64,000 nt of DNA from Isoetes taiwanensis. Lineage: Eukaryota > Streptophyta > Lycopodiopsida > Isoetales > Isoetaceae. This document shows, one piece after another, positions 23,106 through 37,200 of this stretch. The notes under the pieces were generated by a model. It was not told the origin of the DNA. It saw nothing but the letters and a program-made list of their open reading frames with translations, and ran no database searches. Each line of letters starts with the position of its first letter. Positions within the stretch are counted from its first letter, which is position 1. The position numbers and the translations under genes are program-made. The stretch is taken from NCBI GenBank assembly GCA_021234155.1, contig JAJEKV010000085.1, forward strand, positions 4,164,036 through 4,228,035, in the 5' to 3' direction.

Positions 23106-26100
23106 TTAGTTATCTCTTTTTTGATATATGTTCACAATAGATGTTGGTGGGGATGCACCAGTAGAAATCAAATGGACCATAGTAAATAAGGGAAAAGATT
23201 TTTCCCATCCTCGTGCAGATATAACTTCGAACACTTCATTTGCAGTCAAAACACCCTAAATTTTAAAAAGCAAGTATTAATATCCAATACGTGGAATACA
23301 CAAAACAATTTAACTTAAACCATTCCTTACTTGGAGTTTTTGACCTTGAAGTAGTTCTAGCTCTAAACTTTCAAATGATCTATAAAAAGATATTTGGTGA
23401 GAAGATGCAACTGAGTGAAGCCTTAACATATCCCAAAAGGAAGTTGGTATCACCTTCTTCCGCCATGTTTTGCGAACGCCTCAGCTACTTTTCTATTTCG
23501 CCCACCAACTATATTGGTTGTATTTAACATATCAAAGGGAGAAGATGAATAAATTAAAAGTCAATAAAGAACTTACAGCATGTCGCGATTAAATCTGCCA
23601 CACCACAACTTTCAAAAAATGTCGTTTCACAAACGGATGGAAATAATAATTTAGATAAACGTCGCATCTCCTTTAAACCAATCCTGATGATGGCAGCCTA
23701 AAACGTTCTTTGAGAAACGAGTGAAGTTAGCTCTAGAACTTACAGAGAGTTGTCAATTTTCAGCAATTTGTAAAACTGTTTTAGTTTGGCGCATGTATAT
23801 ATAAGTCTACTAATGACCTTTTACAGACAACAATCGTTAATAATAATTTAGATAAATGTGGCACCTCATTTATACCAATCCTGACGATGGCAGCCTAAAA
23901 CATTCGTGAGAAATGAGTAAAGTTAGCTCTGGAACTTACACAGAGTTGTCATTTTTCAGCAATTTGGAAAACTGTTTTAGTTTGGCATATGTATATATAA
24001 GTTTACTGATGACCTTTTACAGACAACAATCATCAACAACAGGATTCGAACCTGTGCAGGTAGAACCAAACAGATTTCGAGTCTGTCTCCCTAACCACTC
24101 GGACATGTTCCAAGTGCATAGAAAGATGCACTTGAAGCATGTCCAGAATTAAAAAGTCAACTCAAATAGGTGGAAAGAAGATGGAACATGGTAAGAAACC
24201 ATATTAGTTTAGCACAGGAATTTGAACAAAAGTCAAAAATAGGACTTTAAATGGAAAATATCAAGACTCTTTAGTCACTAGATAAAATTTCCATGTATAT
24301 ATGGACATTATTGGCCAAAGAAAAGTAATACCACCTGATCTCCTAGGTGGCACTAGCACATTAAGTGGTGGTAGTGTTCTTTGCAAAAGTCACACTGCTG
24401 ATTTTGCAGGTTAACTACTGCCATAAGATCTTACGACGGCGGCAAGGGGGCAGTTTGATTTGCATCTTACTCACATGAATAAGCATGCTTCTACAAGTGG
24501 GTGACTACATTAAACAACTGATACTGTTTTTTAATTTAAAAGATGTCTTATAAATCTCATATAACCAGTACTGCACACTTGCCAGCAGCCTCTAAAAGCG
24601 TAAGATGTGAACATCTAGTGCAGAAGCTACTTCATGGACCAAAAATATAGGGATAGATACAATGCCACAAATTGGTATGCAGATTTCCAATGTCATCATC
24701 ATAGAAGTCTAATGTCAAAGCTACCTTTCTTTTTATGGTGTATGCATATAAAAGTATCAGCATAAAGTGCCACTAAGCAGAAAGTTCAAAGATCTCCATA
24801 GAGTGACCCTTTGCCCAATTATGAAACATATCTTAGTTAACAAAATGGAAAAGCAAACTGGGAGTAAAGAAATGCTTGCCTTTGTATTGTTTCCCATGCT
24901 CAACCCATCCACTAGTCCTATTGTAGACAAATAGAGATCAAAACAAAATTTAATATGGTTAATGGAAAAGCATAACAAATTTCAGCTTACCAACCTGCAG
25001 CAATGGCAACTATATTCTTTAATGTTCCACATAATTCGACTCCTGCAACATCTCTAACCTGAAGCATAGCACAATATCTTTGTGAGACAATGATTAGCAG
25101 TACAAACTGAAATAAAGGAAATTATTTCTGTTTAACCTACAGGCGTAACCAAGAAATATGGCCTTTCAAAAAGCTGCACCCATTTCTCTGCAGTAGCATC
25201 AGTTCCTCCGTAACCAAGTGTTGCTTCACTAAACTGTTCAGCTGCCACCTTCAAAATCACTCGACCATAAATGTGTCTATCAAACAAATAGCATTATTTC
25301 ATAAACTTGGTATAAAACATGATGTAAGTCACCTCATGAGCAATATTCGCACCCATAAGCACTGAACAATCAAGTGAAAGATACTTGGAGATCAACATAG
25401 ATACCATTTCAGGCCCATCCAGTTTAACCTGAAGATCAAAAGCACTTAAATAGTTTGATGATACGCTCGATGTGCATGGACATTATAGTGACATGTGACC
25501 CACACAAATATGGATGAAACCTTTCAACTCATTGACCTTTCTTTCTATTGACTTTGGTGTATCATCTTACCAATACTTTCTATATCGTTTTATTGTATTT
25601 GGATTAAAATCTTGTGAATAGCCCATCAGTTACCAAAAGATAAATGTTTTTGTCAGTAACCCATATCAAAGCTAAAATATTTCTGTCAGCCTCAGTGGTC
25701 CAAAGATGACTTATTGGTGTTTAATTGTGTCGGAAGTGAAGTGAGTTAAGCTTCACATCAGCTATTGCACACGTGTTTCCCTTTGTCTGCATTCCAGCAA
25801 AGTTATTTGTTCCTCTCAGCCTCAATCCCATCTAAAAGAGCCAGTTGAAATAATTATGCTTATTTAAGGCTATTCATGTAACTGAGCCTTGCAGAGGGAA
25901 AATACCGCCCTTATGTTATTCCAATGGAGGAGAAAAAGATGGCTCCCAAGTGGTGTTAGGGTTCTTCGTCTTAACTTCCTACAAGCCTGTTCTTGTTCAT
26001 GTTACCAGACAAACTCTACTACTGGACAACAGCAACAAATTGAGAGCAAGGACCTCCATTCCTTTAATCAAGGATATTGCCCTGGCATCACGCCGAACTT

Positions 26101-26617
26101 TCCCTACAAGCTGCTTGCAAATCTTCTCCACAAATTGGTGAGGTGTGGCAAAAACTAACATGGAAGCTCCTTTCACTGTTACAACCACATACATCAATGT
26201 GAAAACTATGTGCCTACCATGAAAGATGCAAGAAACATATACCAGTATTTTCTAGATCAGGATCTGCCACCACGTTTTCTCCCAAATATACTCCTGGCAA
26301 ATACTTAACATTCTCCTGTTTATGAAATGATTAGAGGTAAAACTAAGTTAAAATCAAGTTGGGATTTACCTTGTTTTTATTGATGGTATCAGAGAGATTT
26401 TCCCCATTTTCTAGAACTTCTTCATGAACCCACATGCGTACTTCATCTGAGACAAGAATACAGAGGGAATTAAATAAGTAGAATTCGACTTAAAAAAAAT
26501 AGAAAATTCAGGAATTGAACAACCATGAAAAACGCTGCTATGGATTGTGTTTGATGCAATAAGTCTGGCTGCAACGCTGCCCCAATTCCCACTTCCTATA
26601 ACAGCAACTTTATCCAT
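23106..26617 (-). CDS. GPDH: Glycerol-3-phosphate dehydrogenase (NAD+), 12 exons
   Basis: It catalyses NADH-dependent interconversion of dihydroxyacetone phosphate and glycerol-3-phosphate, feeding glycerolipid synthesis and redox shuttling. Exons: 26524-26617, 26370-26446, 26243-26315, 26054-26175, 25333-25428, 25141-25248, 24995-25058, 24880-24917, 23577-23697, 23454-23508, 23331-23379, 23106-23255. All phases agree, giving 348 residues. The NAD-binding loop is GSGNWG (8-13). Further family blocks are [30 protein letters not shown] with the catalytic lysine at 204, GNNTK (220-224) and [11 protein letters not shown] (266 on). An in-frame TAG six codons upstream fixes the start and leaves no transit peptide, so I infer a cytosolic enzyme of the type related to Arabidopsis At5g40610. 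Intron 8 (23698-24879) has a GC donor and contains a half-exon duplication and a tRNA. Compared with relatives, the ATCFGG region carries F for the usual L. No disabling change was seen. Confidence 0.95.
23642..24035 (-). repeat. 197-bp tandem duplication of exon 9 start plus intron
   Basis: Copy A (23642-23838) holds the first 56 bases of GPDH exon 9 and the adjoining intron. Copy B (23839 to about 24035) repeats it at a 197-bp offset with scattered substitutions. Copy B retains the TTTTAG acceptor and a half exon starting at 23894 that reads [11 protein letters not shown], then runs out of frame to a stop. It lies upstream of the true exon in transcription order, so use of its acceptor would truncate the protein. 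Its far edge coincides with the 3' end of the tRNA. Confidence 0.9.
24031..24112 (-). tRNA. tRNA-Ser(CGA), possibly degenerate
   Basis: The minus strand shows a D arm (TCCGAGTGGTTAGGGA), a 5-bp anticodon stem ACAGA/TCTGT around the loop CTCGAAA (anticodon CGA, reading UCG), a long variable arm typical of serine tRNA, and a T arm ACAGG-TTCGAAT-CCTGT with an intact B box. The discriminator is G. The acceptor stem is imperfect: 5' TGGAACA against 3' TGTTGAT pairs at only four of seven positions. It therefore may be a pseudogene. It sits in intron 8 of the dehydrogenase gene, on the same strand. Confidence 0.75.
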
Positions 26618-28140
26618 GACCCTCTTAGAACCCTAACGGAGAGCCAAGGCCAAGGAAGATATGAATAAAAACTGAACTGGATCGCCGGATGATGAATCAT
26701 TTTTTGTCGGGCACGTTCTGGATGCTGGAACCATGGACATAACGTGCACACCACCCTGCTATGTCCTCTAGTAAACCGACGTATTACAGTTCCTTTTTTT
26801 TAAGCTTCCTATAGGCTATAGTGTATTTTGCCTATATCGGGCCCCTATAACCAAGCGCCTTATTTACAGAACCCCACCCCGTGTTAAAACTTTTGATATT
26901 TTTGGGTTGCCCCTAAGGGGGCAAGCTGTTGAGGTGGGTTTGTGGCATATGCTAGGTATATGCCAATATATACCCAGAATATGCCAATGACTGCTAAAAA
27001 CCCATCATAGGCTGTAAATGCTAGGTTGCCCCTGTTGCTGGAGAGGAACTGTGGAAACCGGGAAACCGGTGCTCGCTCCAGAGGTTATGGAAGTGATACT
27101 GCAGGATGGGGTTGTGGATGCGCTTGTAGATCTTGAAAAGTGGATTTGTGGCTTCTCGGGAGAGCCATTGTGATGATCAAAGGCAGGCTTGTGTGGATCT
27201 TGGCAGTTGTCAACCATATGAGCAAGACAAGCCGTCAACCATATGAGCAAGATAAGGCGTCAACAATTAGTTTGAAAGTTTCCGTGGATACTTCTGCTGA
27301 CAGTCTAAGGCAATGCCCCCCAATGATATCTTAGAAGAAGGGACTAAGAACTCGAAGTTTTATTCAGATGAAAACGGGGGCATGCCAAGGAGTGAATAGT
27401 TCAGTGAATATGAGCAGACAGAAAAGGAAAATGCATTCTACAATGCCATTGCATGCGGTCGAGAATGGTCGAGACCTCTGCTTTCTCTGCACACGCCAAT
27501 TGCTCAAGAATTCAATGCTACAGGTATTTTTTTTCTTGCCTTTTGCATGTGCATCAATTTGAATCTGCTACATACAGGTGTTTTCGCTTGGTTTAATCTT
27601 CCACATTCGCTTGGTTTTTTGAACCTAAATTACATTTCTAAAATAGTGGAAGAAGCACATATGCTCTGCAATATAGATGATGGAACTGCTACATGTGTTT
27701 TTTTCTGAATTTGCAATGCTTTCTTTCCACATTCCTTCTATTTCATTATACTAGAAGAAGCACATATGCCCTGCAATATAAATATTAGATTTGCCACATG
27801 TGTTTGAATCTGAATCTGCAATGTCTTCATCTTAATTTGTTTCTGGATGGTTTTTGTTTCTTTTTCTCTTCTTGTCGTGTCTTGGAGATTTAAGGGAGTG
27901 GTAAAGGATATGTGGGTTTAGGATTTTAAATCAAAGAGCCAAAGATCATATCAAGCTGTAGTTACTCTTGAAGGAAATGGGGTTTTCACACTTAACAAGG
28001 TATCGCCGCAGAGTTCCCTTTTTCAAGGTAATGATCCTTTAACTTTGCGTAATGTTTGTGTGTCTTCTCCTAGTAATAGTAGCTGCAGTTTCCCCTTGAA
28101 TTCCACTTCCTTCAAGGCCCTTGACAAGTCAAATAAAGCT
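26618..28140. other. Upstream of GPDH; no second gene recognised
   Basis: The 5' untranslated region and promoter of the dehydrogenase should lie here. I found no clear TATA box at a convincing distance. Two similar ~50-bp blocks with AGAAGCACATATGCYCTGCA occur near 27651 and 27756. A weakly coding-looking stretch at about 27900-28140 (plus) could be a gene relic, but I cannot name it. Confidence 0.35.
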
Positions 28141-28950
<810 letters not shown>

Positions 28951-31900
28951 AGTGAGCAGCATTGACATTGATTAGATGTTGAAAGAATTATGATTGCAAG
29001 GCACCAGAGACTATGGAGAACGCTGTAGTTTTAATATTCTCATGCAGTTCTCAATTTCCTATGCAGTAGCAAACACGTCCTTCTCTAGTGGCTGTGCTAG
29101 CACCACCGATGATGTAATAACAATTTCACTTGTTACACAAATATTTAGATGCAAATTGTCTCATGCTTTGTATGCAATATATATTGTTTCATGTGTAAAA
29201 TTCCTTCAAATTATTATGGTTAAAATTGGCTATGGCACAAGGCATCGAGCAAATGGATTGCAAAGGATGCAACGTGCATGAGCTTCGTGTTTCAGAAGAG
29301 AACAAGAAGCTCTCTAAAATCGATGGCTAAGACCTGATACTTTCCTTGTATTTACACTGCCTGAACTATTGTTCTGAAGGGCCTGAGGTCGTTTGCACAA
29401 CATGAAGGCATACTTCCTGTGATAGTTGTGATAGTTTCTAGCGATTCAGGGGCTTACAAACCATGACTCTCTCTGAATGTGTGACATGAGGATGCACTTG
29501 GACCAAGTTCATATTACTTCATCAACAAACTGCCAGAAAGAAATTAGCAAATACAAAAAATCGTGGAGTATTCGAATGGGCCGGGCACTTATGGTACATA
29601 GATATGAATGACAACAAATATAATTTAGGATTTAAATACCATTGTTTCACATGTATTTGTTTTAAAATGTATCCGTTTCAAAATGTAACTCAATAAATAT
29701 TTAACATCATGTGTGAAATTAATTTGAACCGAATATTTATCCTAACATATATAAGGCAGTCTCATTTTTTGTTTGAGTTTTTAATATTTCTTTGAGCAGC
29801 CCTGGTATTGACACCTGTATATGGAACCTAAAACTAAAAAAAGGACCATGAAAGAAAAACTCCGTCCCCTGTTTCTTGCTATATGCAAGCAATCCGGGCT
29901 TTGGATTATGCTTCTTCAAGGGCTTCTTGCTGATCCGCGATTACAAAGCTGGCGATTAGGCATTCGATTGGATTTGATGCTGACCCAATTGCATCAGGTA
30001 AGTTCTGTGACCTTTGATCAGGTATGCAAAGCTTCCTAGATATCCAAATGCATGTACAAACATATGGCTGGAAGAAGCATGGCAGAGTCATTCAAAGAAA
30101 ACTTGAGACTGGTATTTAATGATAAACCTGCAAAGGGTAAATTAAATATGAAAGTATGAGGCACAAAAATTGGTCCGCTGTTACAGATTAAGCTCGAATC
30201 CTTCTCTAACCATAGCTGGAGCTCTTGGCCGTCTTGAGATTTAGATTCAAGCATATCTTTGCCCAAAAACGCTGCCCATTATGTTGTTTAGAGATGCCCT
30301 CTGTAAAAATGGTCGAATTTTATCAGACCCATCAAATTTTTGCTGTGAAGTTCCAGCTATGGCCGAAATATAATTCACATGTTTCAGAGATGTCTTTTGC
30401 AGATGAAGCTGTAACAAATCTCTGCTGGAACTACAGCGGCATTATCATCATGCAAAACTGGGTTTCTGGGAAAGGACTAGGGAAATGGTTCAGCAAGCAG
30501 ATAGATACAAAACCCACATTTCAAAGCCGGGTAATGCAAAGCGAGTACATTGGAATCGGTAGGGACGCCCGTGGCAAATTGAGAAGTAAAACCAAGAAAT
30601 GAAAATTTTCAACGGCATTCGAGACACCGGCACGTGAGAAGCGCGTCATGCCAAATGCACCAAAGACCGGTAAAAAGAAGGGGCACACAGAAAAGACCAA
30701 AAACCCAGATAGAATAGCGATTAGGCTCAGCTCATGCTCTACATGTCAGTTGGAGAGGCTGCAGGTTGTTAAAAAATATGCTTTTCTTACGACCAATGAC
30801 CCCAATACAAACGAGAAAATTTAAAGTCGCCCAACTCATGAATCGAATCGAGCGGTTGGTAGTGCCGAATAGCATTACTGAGAATCCCCAAATGCGTAGA
30901 GTTTTTATCGCCATGTAATCCACCCAACAAGATTCGTCCCCAAAAACGAGAGAAATTTATCGCCCGTAAGTGGCATTAATCCCAAATGGTAGAATAGAAG
31001 AGATTAATCCAAAAAACTACCCAAGTACAAAACTTAATCCGACTAAAATAGAGGCATTTGTCCATCCAAAACCGGAGTCGGCAGAGAATAGCGTAGATTG
31101 ATCGACTAGTGCCCACAAAAACAGAGGGAATTTGGGGATGCCATAGTAGCAGAGCGCCCACCTAAAATGATAGATTTTGGCTATGGTGCGAGAATAGCAG
31201 AGTTGACAGCCAAATCAGCGGATTTGGCCATGACAGACAAGGTTTTAATAGCAAGCTCTTCCAAAAGCTTGCCTTCAAATGCAGAGTGGCCATTACATCG
31301 AACAAGACTCGGTTTGCTTGATTGCTACATAAATCTTTTGTTTAGTTTTTGAACAAATGATTGCTCAATTCCAAAGCATGGCTAAATTTATAACCGAAAA
31401 AAACTTTCACAATTCGGTTCTTGGCTTGCACGCTTTGATTAGGTGTAGGCATGGATGAAATAGGTAAATTTTTGTATTAAGATTCCGGCTACAATGTTTT
31501 ATGTAGTTCTAAATTTCCAATGTTTCTCCATTTCTTCGTGATTCAAATCAATGCGATAAGCTCTGTCAAGACCGCAGTTCATCATTTTGATTTCTTGATG
31601 AACATAGAATTTGGTGGGATCCATAAAGCTTGGACTTTTTTGCGAAATAAACGACTATCTCCTCCATAGCCGATCTCCCACTTTCAAATTTGAATTTTTC
31701 TTGCTTTTGAATCCTCTGTTCTACCAACTTTCGTTCTACCATTTCGATCCGGAACCAATTCTTCGCAGATTTTTGAAGTCAGAAGAGGCCAAACAGAGTC
31801 CCCTGTTTTGCCCATCATGGCAAATCGCATCCAAGAGGATGCATTGGTTGTTAGACAAACGCAATGGTAGTGACGATTTTGGGCCAAATTGGTGGGGAAG

Positions 31901-33932
31901 ATGCAAAGAACAATAGAATTAGCTATTCCTCCTAAGCAATCCATGAAGCGGGAACAACCTTTACGTGCTCGAGAACTACAGAGTTTTTCTCGTGCAAGCC
32001 GAAGTGGCCAAAGAAGTCATCTACTTCTAAAGACTTAGATTACAGCACATGCATCCTTAAATCTCTAAAATCAGAGATAATTCACATAGACATGGTCTGG
32101 GTGAGCATGTAATTAGATTTTGCACATAATGCTATGTATAAGGGAAGCTCTCCCAGAAATATACGAGGATAATCCATGGCCCGGCGCCGCCAGTGTGGTG
32201 GCGGCGCAAGTGATTGGTCAAATACATGATGGTCAATGGGAAGTGGCAATTGTGGAGCCATATACTATGGTACACGATATTTAGCACCATTGCCAGAAGA
32301 CTGCAGCAAACACATATAATCGGATTATATAATGACAGTGCTTACATTCTAGATTTAATTTAAACACATGAAAATGATAATGTATTGCAGCATGATAATA
32401 AAAAATGGTAAAGACATCTTATTCCAAGGCGGTGATCTAGGATCAATATTTCTAGTTTCCTTAACATGTAATTTAGGGAACAGAGGTTTTGTATCAATAC
32501 TAGAAGTCGGGCTTCTTCTGCCGACGCTACCTGCCATTCCAGGCCCTAATCCTTTTTGGCATTATTATTGCTTGGTGTCCACTTTGTTTTCCCTTGATTT
32601 CATACTTTCAGAAGGTTGAGCTCTTTGAGACACACATGGTAGATTCACAACCCACTGCCTTAATCCGCTTGGTTACGTCTGTCCCCTTCTACTCATTCAT
32701 TCAACTCGGATAATAACACTCAAGGTGGTTAGGAGGGATCTCGATTGCCAAATGTTCATTGCGGATTGCATGTAGAATTAACTGTAGGTTAGGAGTATAT
32801 TAACCTTTATTTAAAATATATTAGTGAATGGAAATGAGCTCTTCATTAAATGCAATCTATATAAAAAGGGTTCCCGTACTCACAACTTAAACAAAATCCT
32901 CACCTTAATTGCATTTTTTTTTTGCGTCACAGTATGAACAAGTTATAGTTTCGAACAGACACACATTGACATTAATAGTGGGTGCAACCCCACAGGTTTG
33001 GAGCCAAAGAAATGTTCGCGGCGTGCAGGTTATAGTCAGCATCCTTCTATCGTGCGGGCACTGGACACAGGGCAAAAAAAAAAGTCGTGTTCAAATCCGC
33101 ATGTTCTAGCACGCGATATAGAAAAGTTGGTGAAGAAATGCGTTCCGGTCGATAGGCCGCGCATAAGTTTCTTGTAGTTATATGTGATTTTAGTTTAACT
33201 AGAATCATTATATTAGTTGTTAACATGACGAATTTGGTGTGAATGCCCATTTAATGGAAACTGTTATGTTAGAAATGTTAACATAACGGAATGAGTTTAA
33301 CAAATTTCATTATGTTAGAGATGTTAACATAACTGGTGTGGGTGGAGTTTGATTCCAAGTGTTACCAGAGTGGTGCGAACCAATTCTAAAATTGTACCTT
33401 AAATGAAGACAACTATCAAACAGTTAATTTAAAATTTACTTTGATTTAATCTCCTGTTGTGAAATCCGGTGTTTTCTTAAAGTTGTATCATATATCACTA
33501 TTATATTTGTTCCGGTTCATTTCAGATGCTTCATCAAATTGAGCATACTATATATTTGTGTCAAGTATGCTTCTTCTACTTACTTGTGCCTAAATGTTTA
33601 TACTTTTAATTTTGTGGCATATTGCAGAATGGAATGACATTTGGTACAACATTTGGTATGAATGAGTTAAAACCATTTACAAACCAACATGATTTGTTTG
33701 GATCAAAAGCAAGGTAAGATAGGTGATTCTTGCTAAGTGCATGATTCAAACACTTTTCAAAATGAATTTTGCATCTTAAAACTAGATACCATCATGCTCG
33801 TCGAACTTTAACTACTGGTCATTGGTGCTGCTAAAGCTGAGCCAAGTAGTAAAATGAGTGATATAAAGAATAAATTATAATTGGAGCTTCTGCAGTTAAT
33901 GCAAGATTTGGAGCTTCCCAACTCCGGCACTT
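28951..33932. other. No gene recognised
   Basis: Several open frames of 60-125 residues (for example 30225-30602 plus, rich in aromatic and basic residues) match nothing I know. Around 33190-33330 there are repeated ATGTTAACATAAC words with local dyad symmetry. The CACTA-like element begins at 33933. Confidence 0.4.
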
Positions 33933-33952
33933 CACAACAAGAGAATGGACAT

Positions 33953-34170
33953 TTAGCGACGTGGGCTTGCGGCGTCGCGCGGCGTGGCGCCGCCAAATAA
34001 CGCGGACCATGCGACGTCAATGCGACGCCATCGCGTCCGACACGCCGCAACCGTCGCATCGCGGCGTGTGATGCACCGCGGACGTGGCGTGGCGGTCTGT
34101 CACGCCAGTGCACCACCGCCGCATCGCGTCGCGTCACTTTTGTGCGGCGTGACATCGCGACGTCCTTGCG
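33953..34170. repeat. Left subterminal GCGACG/CGTCGC array
   Basis: A dense GC-rich run of GCGACGT, GCGGCGT and CATGCGACGTC words follows the left terminus. The right array is similar, but this one is more GC-rich and more diverged. Confidence 0.8.
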
Positions 34171-34221
34171 GGGACGGATCGCCGCTACGACGCCTCTTTG
34201 GGCGCCTAGTGTACTTTGTTC

Positions 34222-37200
34222 TTTTGGAGAACAAGGGTGGTCTTCCAGCCACGAAAAGTTGGTCCCCGGGTAATGTCGATATTCTCGAGTCCATTGGAAG
34301 AGCCAAATCATGGTTTTGGAGAGGGAAATTGCTTGTCCATCGCCGGGGCCTTCGTGAAGAGAACTTTTGTGGCGACATGTGAGCTCTGGAAGACTTCGGA
34401 GCTATTTCATCGTGCACCAACACCGCATATCCTAGTGAAATGTTTTTCTCATGTCCGCGACCGCCAAGACGCGTTGCACGCTTTGTCAAAATTCCACCTT
34501 TTTTCGATCTGCGAAATTTTTTTTAGTTATCGTTCTTTTGCATTCATGCTTCATAAATTCGTAATTAATGCATGGTATGGAATTAAATTCTGATTTTTGT
34601 CAGGTTGGCTTCCTATGTCATCCCCAAAGATACAGGCAAATTTTTAGAATTTCCGGATAAAGTTCTGATCAAATAGGTAGCATTGGAACGGTCTAGGCAA
34701 AATTGTTGTTGGGCAAGTGCAAGACATTCATAAATTCGTAATTAATGCATAGTAAGGAATTAAATTCTGATTTTTTTTGTCAGCAGGCTTCTTAAGTCAT
34801 CGCCAACGTACATGCCAGTTTTCAAAATTTCCAGACAAGGTTTAGATCAAAGTGTTTGCATTAGTACGGTCCCCGCGACTGTTGTTGAGCGGTAGAGCCG
34901 GCACACTTGCCCAAGTCAAACAAGGCCAGGACCTTGCAAGGCCGCCTCATTAGAGGGGAGAGTCCGAACCCCAAGAGGCGAGCCACAAAAAAGTTTCCCC
35001 GAGGCCTTTCTTTCGGCGGCCCCGGGAGGGGTCAGACGCTAAAGACCACACTCCGGGATCTCGGTTCCCCTATCCCGCCGTTGAATCCTTCGTTCAAGGG
35101 CCCTGGCTCGATAAGGTCCAAAAAAATCCAATATCCGTCCGGGAGATGGAGTTTGGATCTGTACTCCTCCCGTTGTGGCAGTTAGAAGTAAAGGGCAGCT
35201 TTTGCAGTAGCAAGACATTCATAAATTCGTAATTAATGCATAGTATGGAATTAAATTCTGATTTTTTTGTCGGCCAGGCTTCCTAAGTCATCGCCAACAT
35301 ACTGAGCCGTTTTTCAAAATTTCCGGACAAGGTTTAGATCAAAGTGTTTGCATTAGAACGGTCCCGGGCGACTGTTGTTGTTAGGCGTGGCAGCACACAC
35401 TTGCCCAAGTCAAATAAGGCCAGGACCTTGCAAGGCCACCTCATTAGAGGGGAGAGTCCGGACCCCCAGGAGGCGGAGCCCCCAAAAAGTTTCCCCGAGG
35501 CGACCTTTCTGGCGGCTCCCCCGGGCCGTGACGCTAAAGACCACACTCCCGGATCTCGGTTCCCCTATCCGACCGTTGAATCCTTTGTTCAAGGGCCCTG
35601 TCTCGATAAGGTCCAAAAAAATCCAACATCCGTCCGTGAGAACTTATCAAACCGCTGAAGCGTCTGCGGTCGCGGTGTAGAAACCAAAGTGTTTTGTCGT
35701 TGGACATTGCGAAGGCTCGGAATGGCGATTCGACTTCGCCACATCGTCCGGGAGGCCGAAATTACCCTAGAGACCAAGTTGCATGGTTAGTTTTGCAAAA
35801 GAAAGAAACACTTACGCCCTACGTTGCAGTATTCGACATCCACCTCCTAGGCCAATTGACTACGAGTGTGTTGGACATGAGATAGTTTGACGCTACCTCG
35901 AGAAGGGGTGGTCTTTTGGCCATGAAACTTGGTCCCCAGGGCAATGTCGACGCGTTCGAGTCCATTGGCGAGCCGAATCACGCGATTCCTGAGAGGGGAA
36001 GTTGCTTTCGTCCCGTCGCCCGGGGCCTTCGGGAGAGGACTTTTTGGGGCAAGCTGCTTCCTGATGGTTTTAGGGTCCGTGCTCAAGCGTCAACACCCCC
36101 CCCTACGTCAAGACACGGCGCAAAGGTCCTAGTCGAATCGACAAGGATAGAGCCTCCAAACGTAAACCCTATGAGTTGCCGGGTTCTAGCGGGGGTTTTG
36201 CGTTTTGGGTGCCGAAGTTTTGGTCCTTTGCACTTGGGACTTGGCCGATAAGATGCGATTGAGAACGCGAAGCAAGGGGAACCCGACGGAATGGAGTTTG
36301 GATCTGTACTCCTCCGTTGTGGCGGTTAAAGTAAAGGGCGACTTTTGCGGTAGCAAGACATTCATAAATTCGTAATTAATGCATAGTCGCGAATTAAATT
36401 CTGATTTTTTGTCGTGAGCTTCCTAAGTCATCGCCAACATACAGCCCGGTTTTCAAAATTTCCTGACAAGGTTTAGATCAAAGTGTTTGCATTAGAACGG
36501 TCCCGGGCAGCTTGTTGTTGGGCAGCCGAGGCAGCACACTTGCCCAAGTCAAATAAGGCCGTGACCTTGCAAGGCCACCTCATTAGAGGGGAGAGTCCGG
36601 ACCCCGTGAGGCGAGCCCCAAAAAGTTTCCCGAGGCAGCCTTTCCTGGCAGCGCTCCCCCGGAGGGCCGTACGCTAAAGACCACACTCCCGGATCTCGGT
36701 TCCCCTATCCGACCGTTGAATCCTTCGTTCAAGGGCCCTGTCTCGATAAGGTCTAAAAAAATCCAACATCCGTCCGTGAGAACTTATCAAACCGCGAAGC
36801 ATCCTGCGGTCGACCGTGTAGAAACCAAAGTGTTTTGTCGTTCGGACATTGCGGAGGTTCCGGAATGGCGATTCGACTTCGCCACATCGTCCGGAGGCCG
36901 AAATTACCCTAGAGACCAAGTTGCACGGTCAGTTTTGCAAAAGAAAGAAACACTTACGCCCTACGTTGCAGTATTCGACAGCCACCTCCTAGGCCAATTG
37001 ACTACGAGTGTGTTGGACATGAGATAGTTTGACGCTACCTCGAGAAGGGGTGGTCTTTTGGCCATGAAACTTGGTCCCCAGGGCAATGTCGGCGTTCGAG
37101 TCCATTGGCGAGCGAATCACGATTCCTGGAGAGGGGAAGTTGCCCGTCCGTCGCCGGGGCCTTCGGAGAGGACTTTTGGGACAAGCTGCTTCCGATGGTT

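Noticed and set aside
27900-28140. Lectin-type receptor kinase relic
   Set aside because: Only vague resemblance in a short frame with stops; not enough to name it.
30225-30602. 125-residue plus-strand ORF as a gene
   Set aside because: No domain, no splice context and no coding signature beyond being open.
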